From Sodalis sp. Ffu (lineage in GTDB: Bacteria; Pseudomonadota; Gammaproteobacteria; Enterobacterales; Enterobacteriaceae), in NCBI GenBank assembly GCA_024748595.1, contig CP072944.1:652001-716000 (forward strand): DNA of 64,000 nucleotides, given 5' to 3'. Within the stretch, counting starts at the first letter, position 1. Each line of letters starts with the position of its first letter. A program made the position numbers and the translations under genes. Below the pieces are notes generated by a model. It was not told the origin of the DNA. It made no database searches and saw nothing but the letters and a program-made list of their open reading frames with translations. Shown one piece after another: positions 20,680-33,200 of the stretch.

Positions 20680-21537
20680 TTGCTAATATATCGCTTAATT
20701 ACTGCCTTTATCTTAATACCTATCGTTACCGCAACGTTATTTTTGCTGCCGTTGATAGGGTTTGCACTGATTATTTTGGCGATCTGCATGCTAAGTGCCT
20801 GGGAGTGGGGCAAGCTAGCTGGTTTTCCCTCCCGTCGACAGCGGGTCTGGTTGGCTATACTGTGTGGTTTGATACTGACACTAATGATGTTCACCGTGCC
20901 GGATTATCGGCCGTTCATCGCCATTTGGCAGACAAAATACGTCCTGTGGGCCGCACTAATCTGGTGGTTGACAGCGCTATTGCTGGTATTGTGCTATCCC
21001 CACTCCGCCACTTTTTGGCGCTACTCCAGCGCGCTACGGCTAACATTCGGCATACTAACGATTCTGCCTTTTTTTTGGGGAATGCTCTCTTTACGTCAGC
21101 AACATTATGATAATAACCATTTTACCGGTGCCTGGTGGCTATTGTATATAATGATGCTGGTATGGGGGCTGGATTCCGGGGCCTATATTTTTGGACGCGC
21201 CCTGGGACACCATAAGCTAGCGCCTAAAGTGTCCTCTGGTAAAACCTGGGAAGGACTAGTTGGGGGGTTGTCTACATCAGCAGTTATCGCCTGGCAATTC
21301 AGCAAATACGCTCAACTGAACGCAGCACCTATTACACTGCTCATTAGCTCCATTGTAGCAATGTTAGCTTCGGTGTTGGGGGATTTGACCGAAAGTATGT
21401 TTAAACGAGAGGCAGGAATTAAAGACAGCGGAGTTTTGCTCCCCGGACATGGCGGTATTTTAGATCGTATAGATAGCTTGACCGCCGCAGTGCCAATATT
21501 CGCCTGTTTAATGCTGCTAATCTTTAACGCTATCTAA
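20680..21537 (+). CDS. cdsA: Phosphatidate cytidylyltransferase (CDP-diglyceride synthase)
   Basis: 285 residues, same length as E. coli CdsA. This inner-membrane enzyme makes CDP-diacylglycerol from phosphatidate and CTP, the branch point for all phospholipids. Several hydrophobic helices are visible from the N-terminus on. The family signature is near the C-terminus: [29 protein letters not shown], with the catalytic Asp residues; [31 protein letters not shown] precedes it. The start is TTG 20680 after a full AAGGAGG site; [10 protein letters not shown] matches E. coli MLKYRLISAF. The stop is 19 bp before the rseP start. Confidence 0.96.
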   Translation: MLIYRLITAFILIPIVTATLFLLPLIGFALIILAICMLSAWEWGKLAGFPSRRQRVWLAILCGLILTLMMFTVPDYRPFIAIWQTKYVLWAALIWWLTALLLVLCYPHSATFWRYSSALRLTFGILTILPFFWGMLSLRQQHYDNNHFTGAWWLLYIMMLVWGLDSGAYIFGRALGHHKLAPKVSSGKTWEGLVGGLSTSAVIAWQFSKYAQLNAAPITLLISSIVAMLASVLGDLTESMFKREAGIKDSGVLLPGHGGILDRIDSLTAAVPIFACLMLLIFNAI

Positions 21538-21556
21538 GTTGGAACTGAGAACGAGT

Positions 21557-22912
21557 ATGCTGCACTTTTTCTGGAGTCTTGCCGCGTTTATCGTTGCGTT
21601 AGGTATATTGATTACAGTGCATGAATTTGGCCACTTTTGGGTGGCACGCCTCTGCGGTGTAACAGTGGAACGTTTTTCAATCGGTTTCGGGCCCGAACTT
21701 TGGCGCTGGATCGATAAAAGCGGTACTGAATACATAATAGCCGCCATACCTTTGGGCGGGTATGTAAAAATGCTCGATGGATGGATGGATACTGTGCTGA
21801 CTGAGCATCGTCATGGAGCCTTTAATCATAAAACAGTTTGGCAGCGCGCAGCGATCATCGCCGCTGGACCAGTATTCAACTTCCTTTTTGCCATCTTAGC
21901 TTACTGGCTAGTGTTTATGATAGGCATGTCGAGCTACCGGCCAATAATCGGTGATATCATCCCTCGTTCTATTGTTGCACAAGCAGACATTTCACCCAAC
22001 ATGGAACTAAAGTCTATTGACGGTATCAAAACACTTGATTGGGATTCAGTTCGTTTACAGCTTCTCAACAAGATCGGTGACAGTGAAATCAGCATCGGTG
22101 TAGCGCAGTTTGGTTCTTCTAATATCAAGAAAAAAATCATCGATTTGCGCTGCTGGTCTTGCGACCCAAGCAAGCAAGATCCCATTGTCGCTCTGGGAAT
22201 TATCCCGCTTGGGCCACGCATCGAGCCTATATTAGCTAAAATACAGGCCGGATCAGCGGCAATGAAAGCCGGTTTGCAACCTGGCGATAGGATCGTTAAA
22301 GTCAATGGACAACATATGGATGACTGGCAGCTGTTTGTAATTAAAGTAAGGGATAATCCCGGACGAGCGTTGCAAGTCACCATAGAAAGACAAGCTAGCA
22401 CACTAAACATCACCCTGACGCCAGACAGTAAATCAGTGAACAAGAATAAAATAGAAGGTTTTGCCGGTGTGGTGCCAAAAGTTATCCCTTTATCAACGGA
22501 ATATAAAATTGTATACAAATTAGGGCCATTACCAGCACTGGCCAAAGCCAGCGAAAAAACCTGGCAGCTGATGCGACTCACGGCCGGTATGGTGGGCAAA
22601 CTGGTAACTGGAGATGTCAAGCTGAACAACCTGAGTGGGCCTATATCCATCGCCCAAGGCGCTGGGATATCAGCAGAATATGGATTAATTCATTATCTGA
22701 TATTTCTGGCGCTGATAAGCGTCAATTTAGGCATTATCAATCTATTCCCATTACCAGTGTTAGATGGTGGTCACCTGATCTTCCTAGTGATAGAAAAACT
22801 AAAGGGAGGGCCGGTATCCGAACGAGTACAAGACCTCAGTTACCGTATAGGCTCTATTTTGATGATGCTATTGATGGGTCTGGCCCTTTTCAATGATTTC
22901 TCCAGGCTATAA
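21557..22912 (+). CDS. rseP: Inner-membrane site-2 protease RseP
   Basis: 451 residues (E. coli 450). It cleaves RseA within the membrane to release sigma-E and removes signal-peptide remnants. [10 protein letters not shown] near residue 22 holds the zinc His and catalytic Glu; [13 protein letters not shown] near residue 400 holds the zinc-ligand Asp. Two PDZ domains lie between, the second with [15 protein letters not shown] chose ATG 21557 because [16 protein letters not shown] aligns with E. coli MLSFLWDLASFIVALG; the in-frame TTG at 21539 adds six unmatched residues. Flanked by cdsA and bamA as usual. No regulators rseA or rpoE are in the window. Confidence 0.96.
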   Translation: MLHFFWSLAAFIVALGILITVHEFGHFWVARLCGVTVERFSIGFGPELWRWIDKSGTEYIIAAIPLGGYVKMLDGWMDTVLTEHRHGAFNHKTVWQRAAIIAAGPVFNFLFAILAYWLVFMIGMSSYRPIIGDIIPRSIVAQADISPNMELKSIDGIKTLDWDSVRLQLLNKIGDSEISIGVAQFGSSNIKKKIIDLRCWSCDPSKQDPIVALGIIPLGPRIEPILAKIQAGSAAMKAGLQPGDRIVKVNGQHMDDWQLFVIKVRDNPGRALQVTIERQASTLNITLTPDSKSVNKNKIEGFAGVVPKVIPLSTEYKIVYKLGPLPALAKASEKTWQLMRLTAGMVGKLVTGDVKLNNLSGPISIAQGAGISAEYGLIHYLIFLALISVNLGIINLFPLPVLDGGHLIFLVIEKLKGGPVSERVQDLSYRIGSILMMLLMGLALFNDFSRL

Positions 22913-22948
22913 TAGCCTGAAATTATGTAAGGAAGAACAATAACCACA

Positions 22949-25366
22949 ATGGCGATGAAAAAGTTGCTCATAGCGGCGCTATTTCTTAGCAGCCCCGTAT
23001 ACAGTGCAGACGAATTCGCAGTGAAGAATATTTATTTCGAAGGACTGCAACGGGTCGCCGTCGATACGGCATTACTCAGTATACCAATACATGTCGGTGA
23101 CACAGTAACCGATGAAGATATTAGCAATACTATCCGCACTTTATTCGCTACTAAAAACTTTGAAGATATCCAGGTACTACGTGAGAAAGATTCATTGATC
23201 ATACAGGTCAAGGAACGTCCAAAAATCGCTAAAATCACCTTATCCGGTAACAAATCGATAAAAAAGGATATAATCAAGCAAAACCTAGATGCCCATGGTG
23301 TCCTGGTGGGGGAAACACTTGATCGAACCACCATTTTCAATATCAAAAAAGCACTAGAGGATTTCTATCATAACGCTGGCAAATATAGCGCCACGGTCAA
23401 AATGGTGGTTACGCCGCTACCGCATAATTGCGTTGACCTGAACCTGGTATTCACTGAAGGCGTATCAGCTAAAATCCAACAAATCAATATTATTGGTAAC
23501 CATACATTTACCACTGCTGAATTAATTTCACGCTTCCAACTGCGAGATGAAGTACCGTGGTGGAACTTGGTTGGCAATCGCAAATACCAAAAACAAACAC
23601 TGTACAGCGATCTGGAAACATTACGTAATTTTTATCTGAATCGCGGCTATGTTCGCTTCAACATCGACTCTACCCAAGTCAGCCTGACGCCGGATAAAAA
23701 GAGCATCTATATTACTCTGAACATTACAGAAGGCACGAAGTACAAAATATTTGGCTCAGCTGTTAACGGCAATATGGCCGGCCATTCCGCCGGAATTGAA
23801 CAATTGGTCAAAATTCAGTTGGGAGAACTGTATAACGGCGCTAAAATTACCAAGATGGAAAATGATATCAAGAAGCTATTAGGTCGTTATGGTTATGCCA
23901 ATCCCCGTGTAGCAACACAGCTTAAGATCAATGAAGCCAATAAAACGGTAAAATTGCATATCAGTGTTAACGCTGGCAACCGTTTATATGTCCGTTACGT
24001 ACGTTTTGAAGGCAACGATATCACCAAAGATTCAGTGTTGCGCCGAGAAATACGTCAAATGGAAGGTTCCTGGCTTAACAACAATCTTGTTAAACAGGGT
24101 AAAGAACGTCTAAACCGGATTGGTTATTTTGAAACTGTAGAGACCCAAACTGAACCCGTGCCTGATTTACCGGATCAAGTGGATGTGATTTACAAGGTCA
24201 AAGAACGCAATACCGGCAATATCAACGTCAGCATAGGTTTTGGTACTGAAAGCGGCATCAGTTTTCAATTTGGCATCCAACAGGATAATTGGCTAGGTAC
24301 AGGGAATTCTGTCAGCTTTATCAGCACCAAAAACGATTACCAAAGCTATGCCGAGCTATCGATGACCGACCCCTATTTTACAGTGGATAGAATCAGCCTA
24401 GGCGGCAGAGTATTATATAATGACTTTAACGCCGATAACGCAGATCTGTCCGATTACGATTTAAAAAGTTATGGGCTGAGCACCACCCTTGGCTTCCCGA
24501 TAAGCGAAGACCACTCACTGAACCTAAGCCTGGAATATCTGCATGACGATTTGACCAATATGGAGCCACAGGTGGCAATGTGGCGCTACCTAAAATTCAA
24601 TGGCATCTACCCCAAAGTGGTAACCACCAAGAAAGCAGACAAAGACGCGGACTTCAGCGCCGATGATTTTTTCCTAAGCCTTGGCTGGAACTACAACAAC
24701 CTAGATCGCGGCTACTTCCCCACCGTCGGTTCACGCGCTAATCTGTCTGGTAAAATCACAGTACCCGGCTCTGATAACGAGTATTACAAAATTACCTTCG
24801 ACACTAGCCACTATATACCGTTGAACAAAAACGCTAACTGGGTGTTAATGGGACACGTCCGTGTCGGTTACGCTAACGGGCTAAGCAACAAAGAAATGCC
24901 CTTTTATGACAACTTCTATGCCGGTGGATTCAATACAGTGCGGGGCTTTCGATCCAATACTATCGGGCCAAAAGCTGCTTATTACCGGTGTAATTTTGAC
25001 GATAATAGCTATAGTACATGTCCAGTGGAACATTCCAGCGACGCTGTAGGCGGTAACGCGATGGTGATAGCCAGCGCTGGTCTGATAGTGCCGTTTTTAA
25101 ACGAAAAATACGCTAACTCGGTGCGTACCTCGCTATTCGTCGACGCTGGTACAATATGGGATACATCTTGGAAAAATACTGAGGCTACTCGCGCTGCTGA
25201 TATTCCGGATTATAGTGATCTGAGCAATCTCCGCATTTCTAGCGGCATTGCCCTACAATGGATATCGCCACTCGGACCTCTGGTGTTCTCCTATGCAAAA
25301 CCAATAAAAAAATATACCAGCGACAAGTCAGAGCAGTTCCAATTTAATATTGGCAAAACATGGTAG
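22949..25366 (+). CDS. bamA: Outer membrane protein assembly factor BamA
   Basis: 805 residues (E. coli 810). It is the Omp85 core of the BAM complex that folds beta-barrels into the outer membrane. A signal peptide ([20 protein letters not shown]) is followed by five POTRA domains to about residue 420, with [15 protein letters not shown] and [11 protein letters not shown] as typical elements. The 16-strand barrel then carries the lid-loop motif [15 protein letters not shown] (RGF) and ends FNIGKTW, the C-terminal signature. Some extracellular loops differ from E. coli. AAGGAAG precedes ATG 22949. It is intact, so the symbiont keeps a proteinaceous outer membrane. Confidence 0.98.
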   Translation: MAMKKLLIAALFLSSPVYSADEFAVKNIYFEGLQRVAVDTALLSIPIHVGDTVTDEDISNTIRTLFATKNFEDIQVLREKDSLIIQVKERPKIAKITLSGNKSIKKDIIKQNLDAHGVLVGETLDRTTIFNIKKALEDFYHNAGKYSATVKMVVTPLPHNCVDLNLVFTEGVSAKIQQINIIGNHTFTTAELISRFQLRDEVPWWNLVGNRKYQKQTLYSDLETLRNFYLNRGYVRFNIDSTQVSLTPDKKSIYITLNITEGTKYKIFGSAVNGNMAGHSAGIEQLVKIQLGELYNGAKITKMENDIKKLLGRYGYANPRVATQLKINEANKTVKLHISVNAGNRLYVRYVRFEGNDITKDSVLRREIRQMEGSWLNNNLVKQGKERLNRIGYFETVETQTEPVPDLPDQVDVIYKVKERNTGNINVSIGFGTESGISFQFGIQQDNWLGTGNSVSFISTKNDYQSYAELSMTDPYFTVDRISLGGRVLYNDFNADNADLSDYDLKSYGLSTTLGFPISEDHSLNLSLEYLHDDLTNMEPQVAMWRYLKFNGIYPKVVTTKKADKDADFSADDFFLSLGWNYNNLDRGYFPTVGSRANLSGKITVPGSDNEYYKITFDTSHYIPLNKNANWVLMGHVRVGYANGLSNKEMPFYDNFYAGGFNTVRGFRSNTIGPKAAYYRCNFDDNSYSTCPVEHSSDAVGGNAMVIASAGLIVPFLNEKYANSVRTSLFVDAGTIWDTSWKNTEATRAADIPDYSDLSNLRISSGIALQWISPLGPLVFSYAKPIKKYTSDKSEQFQFNIGKTW

Positions 25367-25510
25367 TATTTGGCACAGAATTACATGCAAACAAGGAGCA
25401 AAGCGGTAGTGGCATTGAAACCTTTGATCACGTACAACGTGAAAGAATGTTTTCATTGTTAACTAACTTTTCAATGTTTTAAAATAATAGTAGTGTCTAA
25501 GGAGTTTATA

Positions 25511-26008
25511 GTGAAAAAGTGGTTATATGCCGCAGTTTTGAGTTTAGTACAACCATCCCCTACCAGCGCACTGGCTGCCGATAAAATCGCTGTGGTTAAT
25601 GTTTCTAATATTTTCGAGCAGTCTCCGCAAACAGCCATAGTAGCTAAAGAACTCGAAAATGAATTCAAGGATCGAGCTACCGAACTCCAATCGATAAAAC
25701 GTGATTTGCAAACTAAAATGCAACGTCTGCAGCTTGCTGGACCCTCTATGAAAGACAATGAACGTAGTGCGCTGGAAAAATTAGTGATGACACAACGTGA
25801 AGATTTCTCCAACAAGGCTCAGGCTTTCGAGCAAGACAACCACCGACGTCAAACGGAAGAACGTAATAAAATTCTAAGCCGTATCCAGGACGCAGTAAGA
25901 AATATTGCTAGCAAAGAAGGTTATGATGTGGTGATTGATGCAAACGCTGTGGCTTATGCCAGCAACGCTAAAGACATTACTGACGATGTAGTGAAGCAGG
26001 TTAAATAA
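25511..26008 (+). CDS. skp: Periplasmic chaperone Skp
   Basis: 165 residues (E. coli 161). This trimeric jellyfish-shaped chaperone holds unfolded outer-membrane proteins in the periplasm for BamA, encoded just upstream. A signal peptide runs to about SALA, then [15 protein letters not shown] starts the mature protein. Long coiled-coil tentacles occupy about residues 45-120 ([23 protein letters not shown] and [12 protein letters not shown]), and [14 protein letters not shown] with DVVKQVK closes the body. GTG 25511 with TAAGGAG upstream gives a proper MKKWL-like signal; the in-frame GTG at 25493 would add six residues in front. lpxD starts 3 bp later. Confidence 0.95.
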   Translation: MKKWLYAAVLSLVQPSPTSALAADKIAVVNVSNIFEQSPQTAIVAKELENEFKDRATELQSIKRDLQTKMQRLQLAGPSMKDNERSALEKLVMTQREDFSNKAQAFEQDNHRRQTEERNKILSRIQDAVRNIASKEGYDVVIDANAVAYASNAKDITDDVVKQVK

Positions 26009-26011
26009 ATC

Positions 26012-27034
26012 ATGTTTTCAATTCGACTGGCTGATTTGGCACAGCAGTTGGATGCACAATTGCACGGTGATGGCGATACCATAATCACCGGCATTGCCTC
26101 CATAGGAAGCGCGCGAGCAGGCTATATTACCTTTCTTGCGGACAGTCATTTTCGCGATAAACTTTCTTCCTGTCAGGCGTCTGCGGTGGTGCTCACTGAA
26201 GATAACCTGCCTTTTTGCACACGCTCCGCGCTAGTGGTTAAAAATCCTTATCTCACTTACGCCAGAATGGCGCAATTGATGGACACAACTCCTAAATCAG
26301 CCCAAAATATCGGAGCTAGCGCGGTAATTGCTACAGATGCGATCCTCGGCCAACGGGTGGCAATTGGAGCTAACGCAGTCATTGAATCCGGTGTAGTGTT
26401 AGGCGATGACGTAATGGTTGGACCAGGTAGTTTTATCGGCAAAAATACAAAAATCGGTGCTGGTACGCACTTATGGGCCAATGTCACTGTCTACCATGAA
26501 ATCGAAATCGGCGAGAACTGCATAATCCAGTCTGGAGCGGTAATTGGCGCCGACGGATTCGGTTACGCCAATGATCGCGGCAACTGGATTAAAATTCCTC
26601 AATTGGGACGGGTGATCATCGGCGATCGAGTCGAGATCGGCGCCTGTACTACAATCGATCGCGGCGCTCTAGACGATACCAGAATCGGTAATGGAGTAAT
26701 TATTGATAATCAATGCCAGATTGCGCATAACGTCATCATTGGTGACAATACCGCAGTTGCCGGTGGCGTTATTATGGCCGGCAGCTTAACCATTGGCCGT
26801 TACTGTATGATTGGAGGCGCCAGCGTAATCAATGGCCACATGGAAATCTGCGATAAAGTGACAGTGACCGGCATGGGCATGGTGATGCAACCAATAACCA
26901 AACCTGGTGTTTACTCCTCTGGTATTCCGTTACAACCGAATAAAATATGGCGCAAAACTGCCGTATTGGTGATGAATATCAGAGAGATGAGCAAGCGGAT
27001 GAAAGCTATAGAGCGAAAATTAGCAAAAAACTAA
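26012..27034 (+). CDS. lpxD: UDP-3-O-(3-hydroxymyristoyl)glucosamine N-acyltransferase
   Basis: 340 residues (E. coli 341). It adds the N-linked 3-hydroxyacyl chain in the third step of lipid A synthesis, using acyl-ACP. The N-terminal uridine-binding domain (about 1-100) includes [14 protein letters not shown] and [12 protein letters not shown]. The hexapeptide beta-helix follows: [39 protein letters not shown] and [20 protein letters not shown], the last with the catalytic His. A C-terminal helix packs acyl-ACP. Translationally adjacent to skp; the lpxD-fabZ-lpxA-lpxB order is conserved. Confidence 0.97.
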   Translation: MFSIRLADLAQQLDAQLHGDGDTIITGIASIGSARAGYITFLADSHFRDKLSSCQASAVVLTEDNLPFCTRSALVVKNPYLTYARMAQLMDTTPKSAQNIGASAVIATDAILGQRVAIGANAVIESGVVLGDDVMVGPGSFIGKNTKIGAGTHLWANVTVYHEIEIGENCIIQSGAVIGADGFGYANDRGNWIKIPQLGRVIIGDRVEIGACTTIDRGALDDTRIGNGVIIDNQCQIAHNVIIGDNTAVAGGVIMAGSLTIGRYCMIGGASVINGHMEICDKVTVTGMGMVMQPITKPGVYSSGIPLQPNKIWRKTAVLVMNIREMSKRMKAIERKLAKN

Positions 27035-27183
27035 TCGCTCCCGCCTCTTAAAGAGGATAATGCAAGTACAGAAACTTTCACTTGGCTAGTATCTTTTTTA
27101 TAACAGCTTGCTCATTTTGCCCTACCGAGATTGGCACACAGCCCTGCTGTTAATGCAACGTTTTTTTGAGACAGGAACAGATT

Positions 27184-27639
27184 TTGATTACCGACACTCA
27201 TGCTCTGCATATTGAAGAGATATTGGAACTTTTACCCCATCGTTTTCCGTTTCTACTGGTGGACCTCGTACTAGATTTTGACAAAGGAAAATTTCTACGC
27301 GCGGTAAAAAACGTCTCCTTTAATGAGCCGTTTTTCCAAGGCCACTTTCCAGGCAAACCTATTTTCCCTGGCGTGCTGATTCTGGAAGCAATGGCACAAG
27401 CAACAGGCATTCTCGCGTTTAAAAGCGCCGGTAAACTAGCACCGGACGAACTTTACTATTTCGCTGCCATCGATAAAGCCCGTTTTAAACGTCCAGTAGA
27501 ACCAGGCGACCAAATGATCCTCGAAGTTGAATTCATTAAAGAGAGACGTGGCGTAGCGCGTTTCAAAGGTACTACTAAAGTTGATGGCGAAATAGCTTGC
27601 CAAGCGTCAATGATGTGCGCACGTCGCAGAGAGGCTTAA
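27184..27639 (+). CDS. fabZ: 3-hydroxyacyl-[acyl-carrier-protein] dehydratase FabZ
   Basis: 151 residues, exactly the E. coli length. It dehydrates 3-hydroxyacyl-ACP in fatty-acid elongation. The hot-dog fold is shown by [16 protein letters not shown] (catalytic His), [29 protein letters not shown] (catalytic Glu in the central helix) and [18 protein letters not shown]. The start is TTG 27184 preceded by AGGAACAG; E. coli fabZ also uses TTG as I recall, and [16 protein letters not shown] matches its N-terminus. An upstream in-frame TTG at 27166 adds six unmatched residues. It shares hydroxyacyl-ACP with the flanking lipid A genes; lpxA starts 5 bp after. Confidence 0.96.
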   Translation: MITDTHALHIEEILELLPHRFPFLLVDLVLDFDKGKFLRAVKNVSFNEPFFQGHFPGKPIFPGVLILEAMAQATGILAFKSAGKLAPDELYYFAAIDKARFKRPVEPGDQMILEVEFIKERRGVARFKGTTKVDGEIACQASMMCARRREA

Positions 27640-27644
27640 AATCC

Positions 27645-28433
27645 GTGATTGATCAATCCTCCTTTATACACCCTAATGCAATCGTTGAAGAAGGAGCTAT
27701 TATCCATGCCGATGTGTATATTGGCCCATTCTGTTTTATTGGGCCACAGGTCGAGATTGGCGCACGTACAGTGCTCAAATCTCATGTCGTAGTCAATGGC
27801 ATAACCTTCATCGGTGAAGATAACCAAATATATCAGTTTGCCTCTCTCGGTGAAATCAATCAAGATTTAAAATATTCTGGGGAATCAACGCGGGTAGAGA
27901 TTGGTCACCGTAACCGCATCAGGGAAAGCGTGACCATCCATCGTGGCACAGTAGAAGGAGGCAAAGTCACTCGAGTTGGTAGTGATAACCTTCTAATGAT
28001 CAATGTGCACGTTGCCCACGACTGCGTGGTTGGCGATCAGTGCATCATGGCTAACAATGCAACCCTCGGCGGCCATGTAGTAGTAGATGATTACGCTATA
28101 ATCGGTGGTCTGACTGCTGTGCATCAATTTTGCATCATCGGTGCCCATGTAATGGTAGGAGGATGTTCCGGCGTCGTCCAAGATGTCCCGCCGTTTATTA
28201 TCGCACAGGGTAACCATGCAACGCCATTCGGCATGAATATCAAAGGATTAAAGCGACGAGGTTTTAATCGCGTTGCACTGCATGCGATTCGCGACGCCTA
28301 TAAGATTCTTTACCGCAGCCATAAAACCCTCGAAGAGGCTAAGATAGCGCTAGCAGCATTAGCAATAGAACATCCGGTAGTAAATACCTTTATCGATTTT
28401 TTAACCCGATCGCAGCGCGGTATTATTCGCTGA
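27645..28433 (+). CDS. lpxA: UDP-N-acetylglucosamine O-acyltransferase LpxA
   Basis: 262 residues, the same as E. coli. It catalyses the first step of lipid A synthesis, moving a 3-hydroxyacyl chain from ACP to UDP-GlcNAc. Hexapeptide repeats cover residues 5-190, with [13 protein letters not shown] at the start and [23 protein letters not shown] holding the catalytic His (His125 in E. coli). [19 protein letters not shown] leads into the C-terminal helical domain. GTG 27645 matches the E. coli start; the alternative at 27597 would overlap fabZ by 43 bases and lacks homology. lpxB follows after 2 bp, so the genes are probably translationally coupled. Confidence 0.97.
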   Translation: MIDQSSFIHPNAIVEEGAIIHADVYIGPFCFIGPQVEIGARTVLKSHVVVNGITFIGEDNQIYQFASLGEINQDLKYSGESTRVEIGHRNRIRESVTIHRGTVEGGKVTRVGSDNLLMINVHVAHDCVVGDQCIMANNATLGGHVVVDDYAIIGGLTAVHQFCIIGAHVMVGGCSGVVQDVPPFIIAQGNHATPFGMNIKGLKRRGFNRVALHAIRDAYKILYRSHKTLEEAKIALAALAIEHPVVNTFIDFLTRSQRGIIR

Positions 28434-28435
28434 TT

Positions 28436-29584
28436 ATGTCGCCTCGTCCCATTATCATCGGTTTGGTGGCCGGAGAAACCTCTGGCGATATTCTTGGCGC
28501 CGGGCTTATCCGCGCGCTACGGGGCCAGCTACCCAATGTACGCTTCGTTGGCGTTGCTGGTCCACGCATGCAAGCGGAAGGAATGGAGACTTGGTACGAA
28601 TTGGAGGCACTGTCGGTGATGGGCTGCGTCGAAGTGATGACGCGCCTACCGCGGTTGCTGCACATCCGTCGCGATCTAACCCGACGCTTCACCGCACTTA
28701 AGCTTGATGTCTTTGTCGGTATAGATGCGCCAGATTTTAATCTGACACTGGAAGGAAGCCTAAAAAAGCGCGGTACCCGCACTATTCACTACGTCAGTCC
28801 TTCGATATGGGCCTGGCGACAAAAACGAGTATTCAAAATCAACCGAGTCACCGATAATCTATTAGCTTTTTTGCCTTTTGAAAAAGCGTTTTACGACCGG
28901 TTTAATGTACCATGTCAGTTCATAGGTCATACCCTAGCTGACGCAATGCCCCTTGACCCAGATAAAGGGGCGGCACGTAGCGCATTAGGCATCGCCGACA
29001 ATGTACGCTGCCTAGCACTGTTGCCCGGCAGCCGCAATAGTGAAGTCGAGATGCTGAGCGCTGATTTTTTGCGCTGCGCAAAACTGTTGAGCCAACGCTT
29101 CCATGGGCTTGAGATCCTAGTCCCACTGGTCAATCAAGCACGGCGTGAACAGTTTCAATGCATCCAAACAGAGATCGCGCTAACGGCACGCCTAAGGCTG
29201 CTGGACAATCAGTCCCACCAAGCGATGATTGCCGCTGACGCCACACTGCTAGCCTCCGGCACTGCCGCGCTAGAATGTATGCTAGCAAAATGTCCGATGG
29301 TAGTGGGTTATCGTATGAAGCCCCTGACCTTTGCGCTGGCGCGTCGGTTGGTAAAAACGCCTTGGGTATCCCTACCTAATTTGCTAGCCGGACGAGAATT
29401 GGTTAAAGAATTGCTACAAGAGGCATGCAAGCCAGAAAGTCTAGCGCAAGCATTGCTCCCTTTGCTGAGCGACAGCCATCAGCGTGCAGCATTGCAAGAT
29501 ACCTTTCGCATGCTGCATCAACAAATCCGTTGCAACGCCAATGAACAAGCAGCGCACGCAGTACTGGCGTTAATCAAGCACTAA
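28436..29584 (+). CDS. lpxB: Lipid-A-disaccharide synthase
   Basis: 382 residues, the E. coli length. This peripheral membrane GT19 glycosyltransferase joins UDP-2,3-diacylglucosamine and lipid X to form the lipid A disaccharide. Motifs are [20 protein letters not shown] near the N-terminus, [11 protein letters not shown] with the catalytic Asp region, [25 protein letters not shown] and [28 protein letters not shown] 28436 starts 2 bp after lpxA. With lpxD, fabZ and lpxA intact, the early lipid A pathway is kept; lpxC and lpxH are not in the window. Downstream rnhB is broken. Confidence 0.97.
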   Translation: MSPRPIIIGLVAGETSGDILGAGLIRALRGQLPNVRFVGVAGPRMQAEGMETWYELEALSVMGCVEVMTRLPRLLHIRRDLTRRFTALKLDVFVGIDAPDFNLTLEGSLKKRGTRTIHYVSPSIWAWRQKRVFKINRVTDNLLAFLPFEKAFYDRFNVPCQFIGHTLADAMPLDPDKGAARSALGIADNVRCLALLPGSRNSEVEMLSADFLRCAKLLSQRFHGLEILVPLVNQARREQFQCIQTEIALTARLRLLDNQSHQAMIAADATLLASGTAALECMLAKCPMVVGYRMKPLTFALARRLVKTPWVSLPNLLAGRELVKELLQEACKPESLAQALLPLLSDSHQRAALQDTFRMLHQQIRCNANEQAAHAVLALIKH

Positions 29585-29606
29585 TTTTCCCTTATGAAGG
29601 ACACGC

Positions 29607-30182
29607 ATGACAAAACTATTTACCTATCCAACGGGCGAAGTTAATTGCTGGGATGAAGTAGGACGCGGAGCACTAGTGGGAGCGGTGGTGACAGCAGCGG
29701 TAATCCTGCAGGATCCTACGCAACCAATCACGAGGCTAACTAACTCCAACAAACTAAATAAAAAACAACGATTTGCGCTGTATAAAAATATCACCCGCTA
29801 CACGCTGGCCTGGAGCATTCAGCTCGCCAAAGCACAAGAAATTGACCGCTTCAATATATTCCAAGCGACCATGCTGGCAATGCAGCAGGCAGTAGCCGGA
29901 ATGGCGGTCACGCCAGATTTTGTGCTATTGGATGGCACCGCCTTTGTCCAGTGCTGCCGAGACCAGCGCAGGCGGTCATTCAAGGAGATAGTCAGGGCAC
30001 GGAGAGAAGCACCGTTTCTATAATGACAAAAATAAATCAATATAGGAGATGGCCGCTCTGCATCTATAATCTCCAAAATATGGTTTTGCCCAGCATAAGG
30101 ACTATTCAACCGTTTTTCGTTTTCGATTCACGATACAACTGTGAAACATCAGTAGGAACACTAACCCGGTCAAACAGGTAAT
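29607..30182 (+). pseudogene. rnhB: Fossil of rnhB (ribonuclease HII)
   Basis: The first 110 codons align well with E. coli RnhB, including the DEVGRG catalytic Asp-Glu, the [10 protein letters not shown] strand and LDGT. At about 29950 the frame shifts: [13 protein letters not shown], matching LPMPAMAVVKGDS, continues in another frame. At about 30045 it shifts again, with EMAALHL then a stop and KYGFAQHKDYST, matching QYGFAQHKGYPT. A PVKQV tail is at about 30165. The plus-strand frame that stays open to 30023 therefore encodes a truncated product without the C-terminal catalytic Asp. Its place between lpxB and dnaE is the usual one. RNase HI (rnhA) is intact and could cover part of its role. 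Confidence 0.9.
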
Positions 30183-30255
30183 AAAACAACCATCTCTTCA
30201 CCGATACGAAGCTCAGACTGCTGACGCACCACCATTCAATTTCTGGTACAAAAAA

Positions 30256-33200
30256 ATGACTGAACCACGTTTTATTCACCTTCGCGTACACAGTGACTAC
30301 TCCATGATCGATGGGCTAGTCAAAATCGGTCCGTTAGTCAAAAAAGCCGCAGTTATGCAGATGCCAGCGCTGGCCCTTACCGATTTTACCAACCTCTGCG
30401 GACTGATAAAATTTTACGATGCCGCCCATAGCGCTGGCATCAAGCCGATTATCGGCGCTGATTTTTTGGTACGCAGCGCAATGCTTGGCAATGAACTGGC
30501 CGAGTTGACCATACTAGCTGCCAATAATGTCGGCTACCAGCATCTGACGCTACTGATTTCTCAGGCATACCAGCGAGGCTATGGTGTCAGAGGTCCGATT
30601 ATTGATCGCGATTGGCTGATTGACCATCATGATGGATTGATTATTCTCTCCGGGGGGCGCAACGGGGATGTCGGCAAATACTTGATACGCGGCAATATGC
30701 CCCAAGTAGAGCAATGTCTAGAGTTTTACGAATGCTATTTCCCTGATCGCTACTACCTAGAGCTTATTCGTACTGGTCGCCAGAACGAAGAAAGTTACCT
30801 GCAAGCGGCGGTGACACTGGCTATGCTCAAAGGGCTTCCAGTAGTTGCCAACAACGACATACGTTTCGTCAGCCCAGAAGATTTTAACGCCCATGAAATC
30901 CGCGTGGCGATCCATGACGGTTTTATTCTCGACGACGTCAAACGGCAATCTCACTATAGTCCGCAGCAATTTATGCGCAGCGAACAGGAGATGTGCGAAC
31001 TATTTACAGATCTACCGGAAGCTCTAGCAAACAGTGTGGAAATCGCACGGCGCTGCAATGTCACTATTTTTCTCGGCAAATATTTTCTGCCACAGTTTCC
31101 TACCGGTGAAATGTCCACTGAGGATTATCTCATCATGCGCTCACACGAAGGGCTAGAAGAGCGACTTGCCTTTCTATTCCCAAATTCTGAAAAACGTCTA
31201 TCCAAACGTCCGCTCTACGATGAACGGTTAAATTTCGAGCTACAGGTAATAAACCAAATGGGTTTTCCTGGCTATTTTCTCATCGTGATGGAATTTATAC
31301 AATGGGCAAAAGATAACGGTATACCAGTAGGTCCTGGACGAGGTTCCGGCACTGGTTCGCTGGTAGCCTATGCGCTAAAAATTACCGATCTAAATCCGTT
31401 GGCGTTTGATTTACTGTTTGAACGATTTCTGAATCCCGAACGTGTATCTATGCCCGATTTTGACGTCGATTTTTGTATGGAAAAACGCGATTTGGTAATT
31501 GACCACGTGGCAGATACCTATGGCCGCCACGCGGTGTCACAGATCATCACTTTTGGTACTATGACGGCTAAGGCGGTCATTCGCGACGTAGGCCGGGTGT
31601 TGGGACACCCCTACAGCTTTGTCGATCGCATATCCAAATTAGTGCCGATTGATCCGGGAATAACGCTCAAAAAAGCCTTTGTCGCTGAGCCACAACTGCA
31701 GGAGCTTTACGATAACGACAAAGAAATTAGGGCACTAATTGACATGGCGCGCAAGCTAGAAGGTGTAACCCGTAATGCCGGTAAACACGCCGGTGGCGTG
31801 GTCATTGCGCCGACCAAAATTACTGACTTCGCACCGCTGTACTGCGACGCTGAAGGTAACTATCCAGTGACCCAGTTCGACAAGAACGATGTCGAGCACG
31901 CCGGCCTGGTAAAATTTGATTTTCTTGGCCTTAGAACCCTGACTATCATCAACTGGGCCCTAGAAATGATTAATTCGCGTCGCGAGCGCCAGAAACTACC
32001 GGCTATCAATATCACCACTATTTCCCTGGATGATAAAAAAAGCTTCGATATGCTGCAGCGTTCGGAGACAACAGCCGTGTTTCAACTGGAATCCCGCGGC
32101 ATGAAAGATCTCATCAAGCGTCTGCAACCTGATTGCTTTGAAGATATGATCGCGTTAGTGGCACTGTTTCGCCCTGGTCCACTGCAATCTGGCATGGTAG
32201 ACAACTTTATCAACCGTAAACATGGACGTGAAGCGATCTCTTATCCCGATATTCAGTGGCAGCATGAATCGTTGCAGCCAGTACTTAAACCAACCTATGG
32301 CATTATCCTCTATCAGGAGCAGGTAATACAGATAGCCCAGGTGCTGGCAGGCTATACTCTTGGCGGCGCGGATATATTGCGCCGCGCCATGGGGAAAAAA
32401 AAACCACTGGAAATGGCCAAGCAGCGTTCTGTTTTTAAGAACGGTGCTAAGCGTCTCGGCATTGACGGCGAACTATCGATGAAAATTTTCGACTTAGTAG
32501 AAAAGTTTGCAAGTTATGGTTTTAACAAATCCCACTCCGCCGCTTATGCGCTGGTCTCCTATCAAACACTATGGTTAAAAACTCACTATCCCGCCGAGTT
32601 TATGGCGGCAGTGATGACAGCTGATATGGATAATACCGAAAAGATAGTGAGGCTGGTGAACGAATGCTGGCGCATGGGACTAAAAGTGCTACCGCCTGAT
32701 ATAAATAGCGGTCAGTCCCACTTTGGTGTCAATGATGCAGAAGAAATCGTTTACGGCATCGGAGCCATAAAAGGCGTAGGGGAAAAACCTATAGAAACGA
32801 TTATCGAGGCACGCAATCAATATGGCAATTTCCGCGAGCTATTCGATCTTTGTGCACGCGCTGATATTAAAAAGTTAAACCGCCGTGTGCTAGAAAAGTT
32901 AATCATGTCCGGCGCCTTCGACCGTCTCGGACCACACAGGGCCGCGTTAATGCACTCGCTAGACGATGCCCTTAAGGCTGCAGATCAGCACGCCAAAGCA
33001 GAAGCTATCGGACAGGGAGATATGTTCGGAGTGCTGTCGGAAAAACAGGAAACTGTGCAAGCTTTCTATAAAAACGTACCACCATGGCCAGAACAGGTGC
33101 TACTAGAAGCAGAGCGGGAGAGCCTAGGTCTTTATTTAACTGGCCATCCAATTACCCAATATCTGGGAGAAATCGAACGTTATGCAGGTGGGATGCGATT

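Noticed and set aside
29607-30023. rnhB as a shortened functional gene
   Set aside because: Homology continues in other frames after 29950, so it is a frameshifted fossil lacking the C-terminal catalytic Asp.
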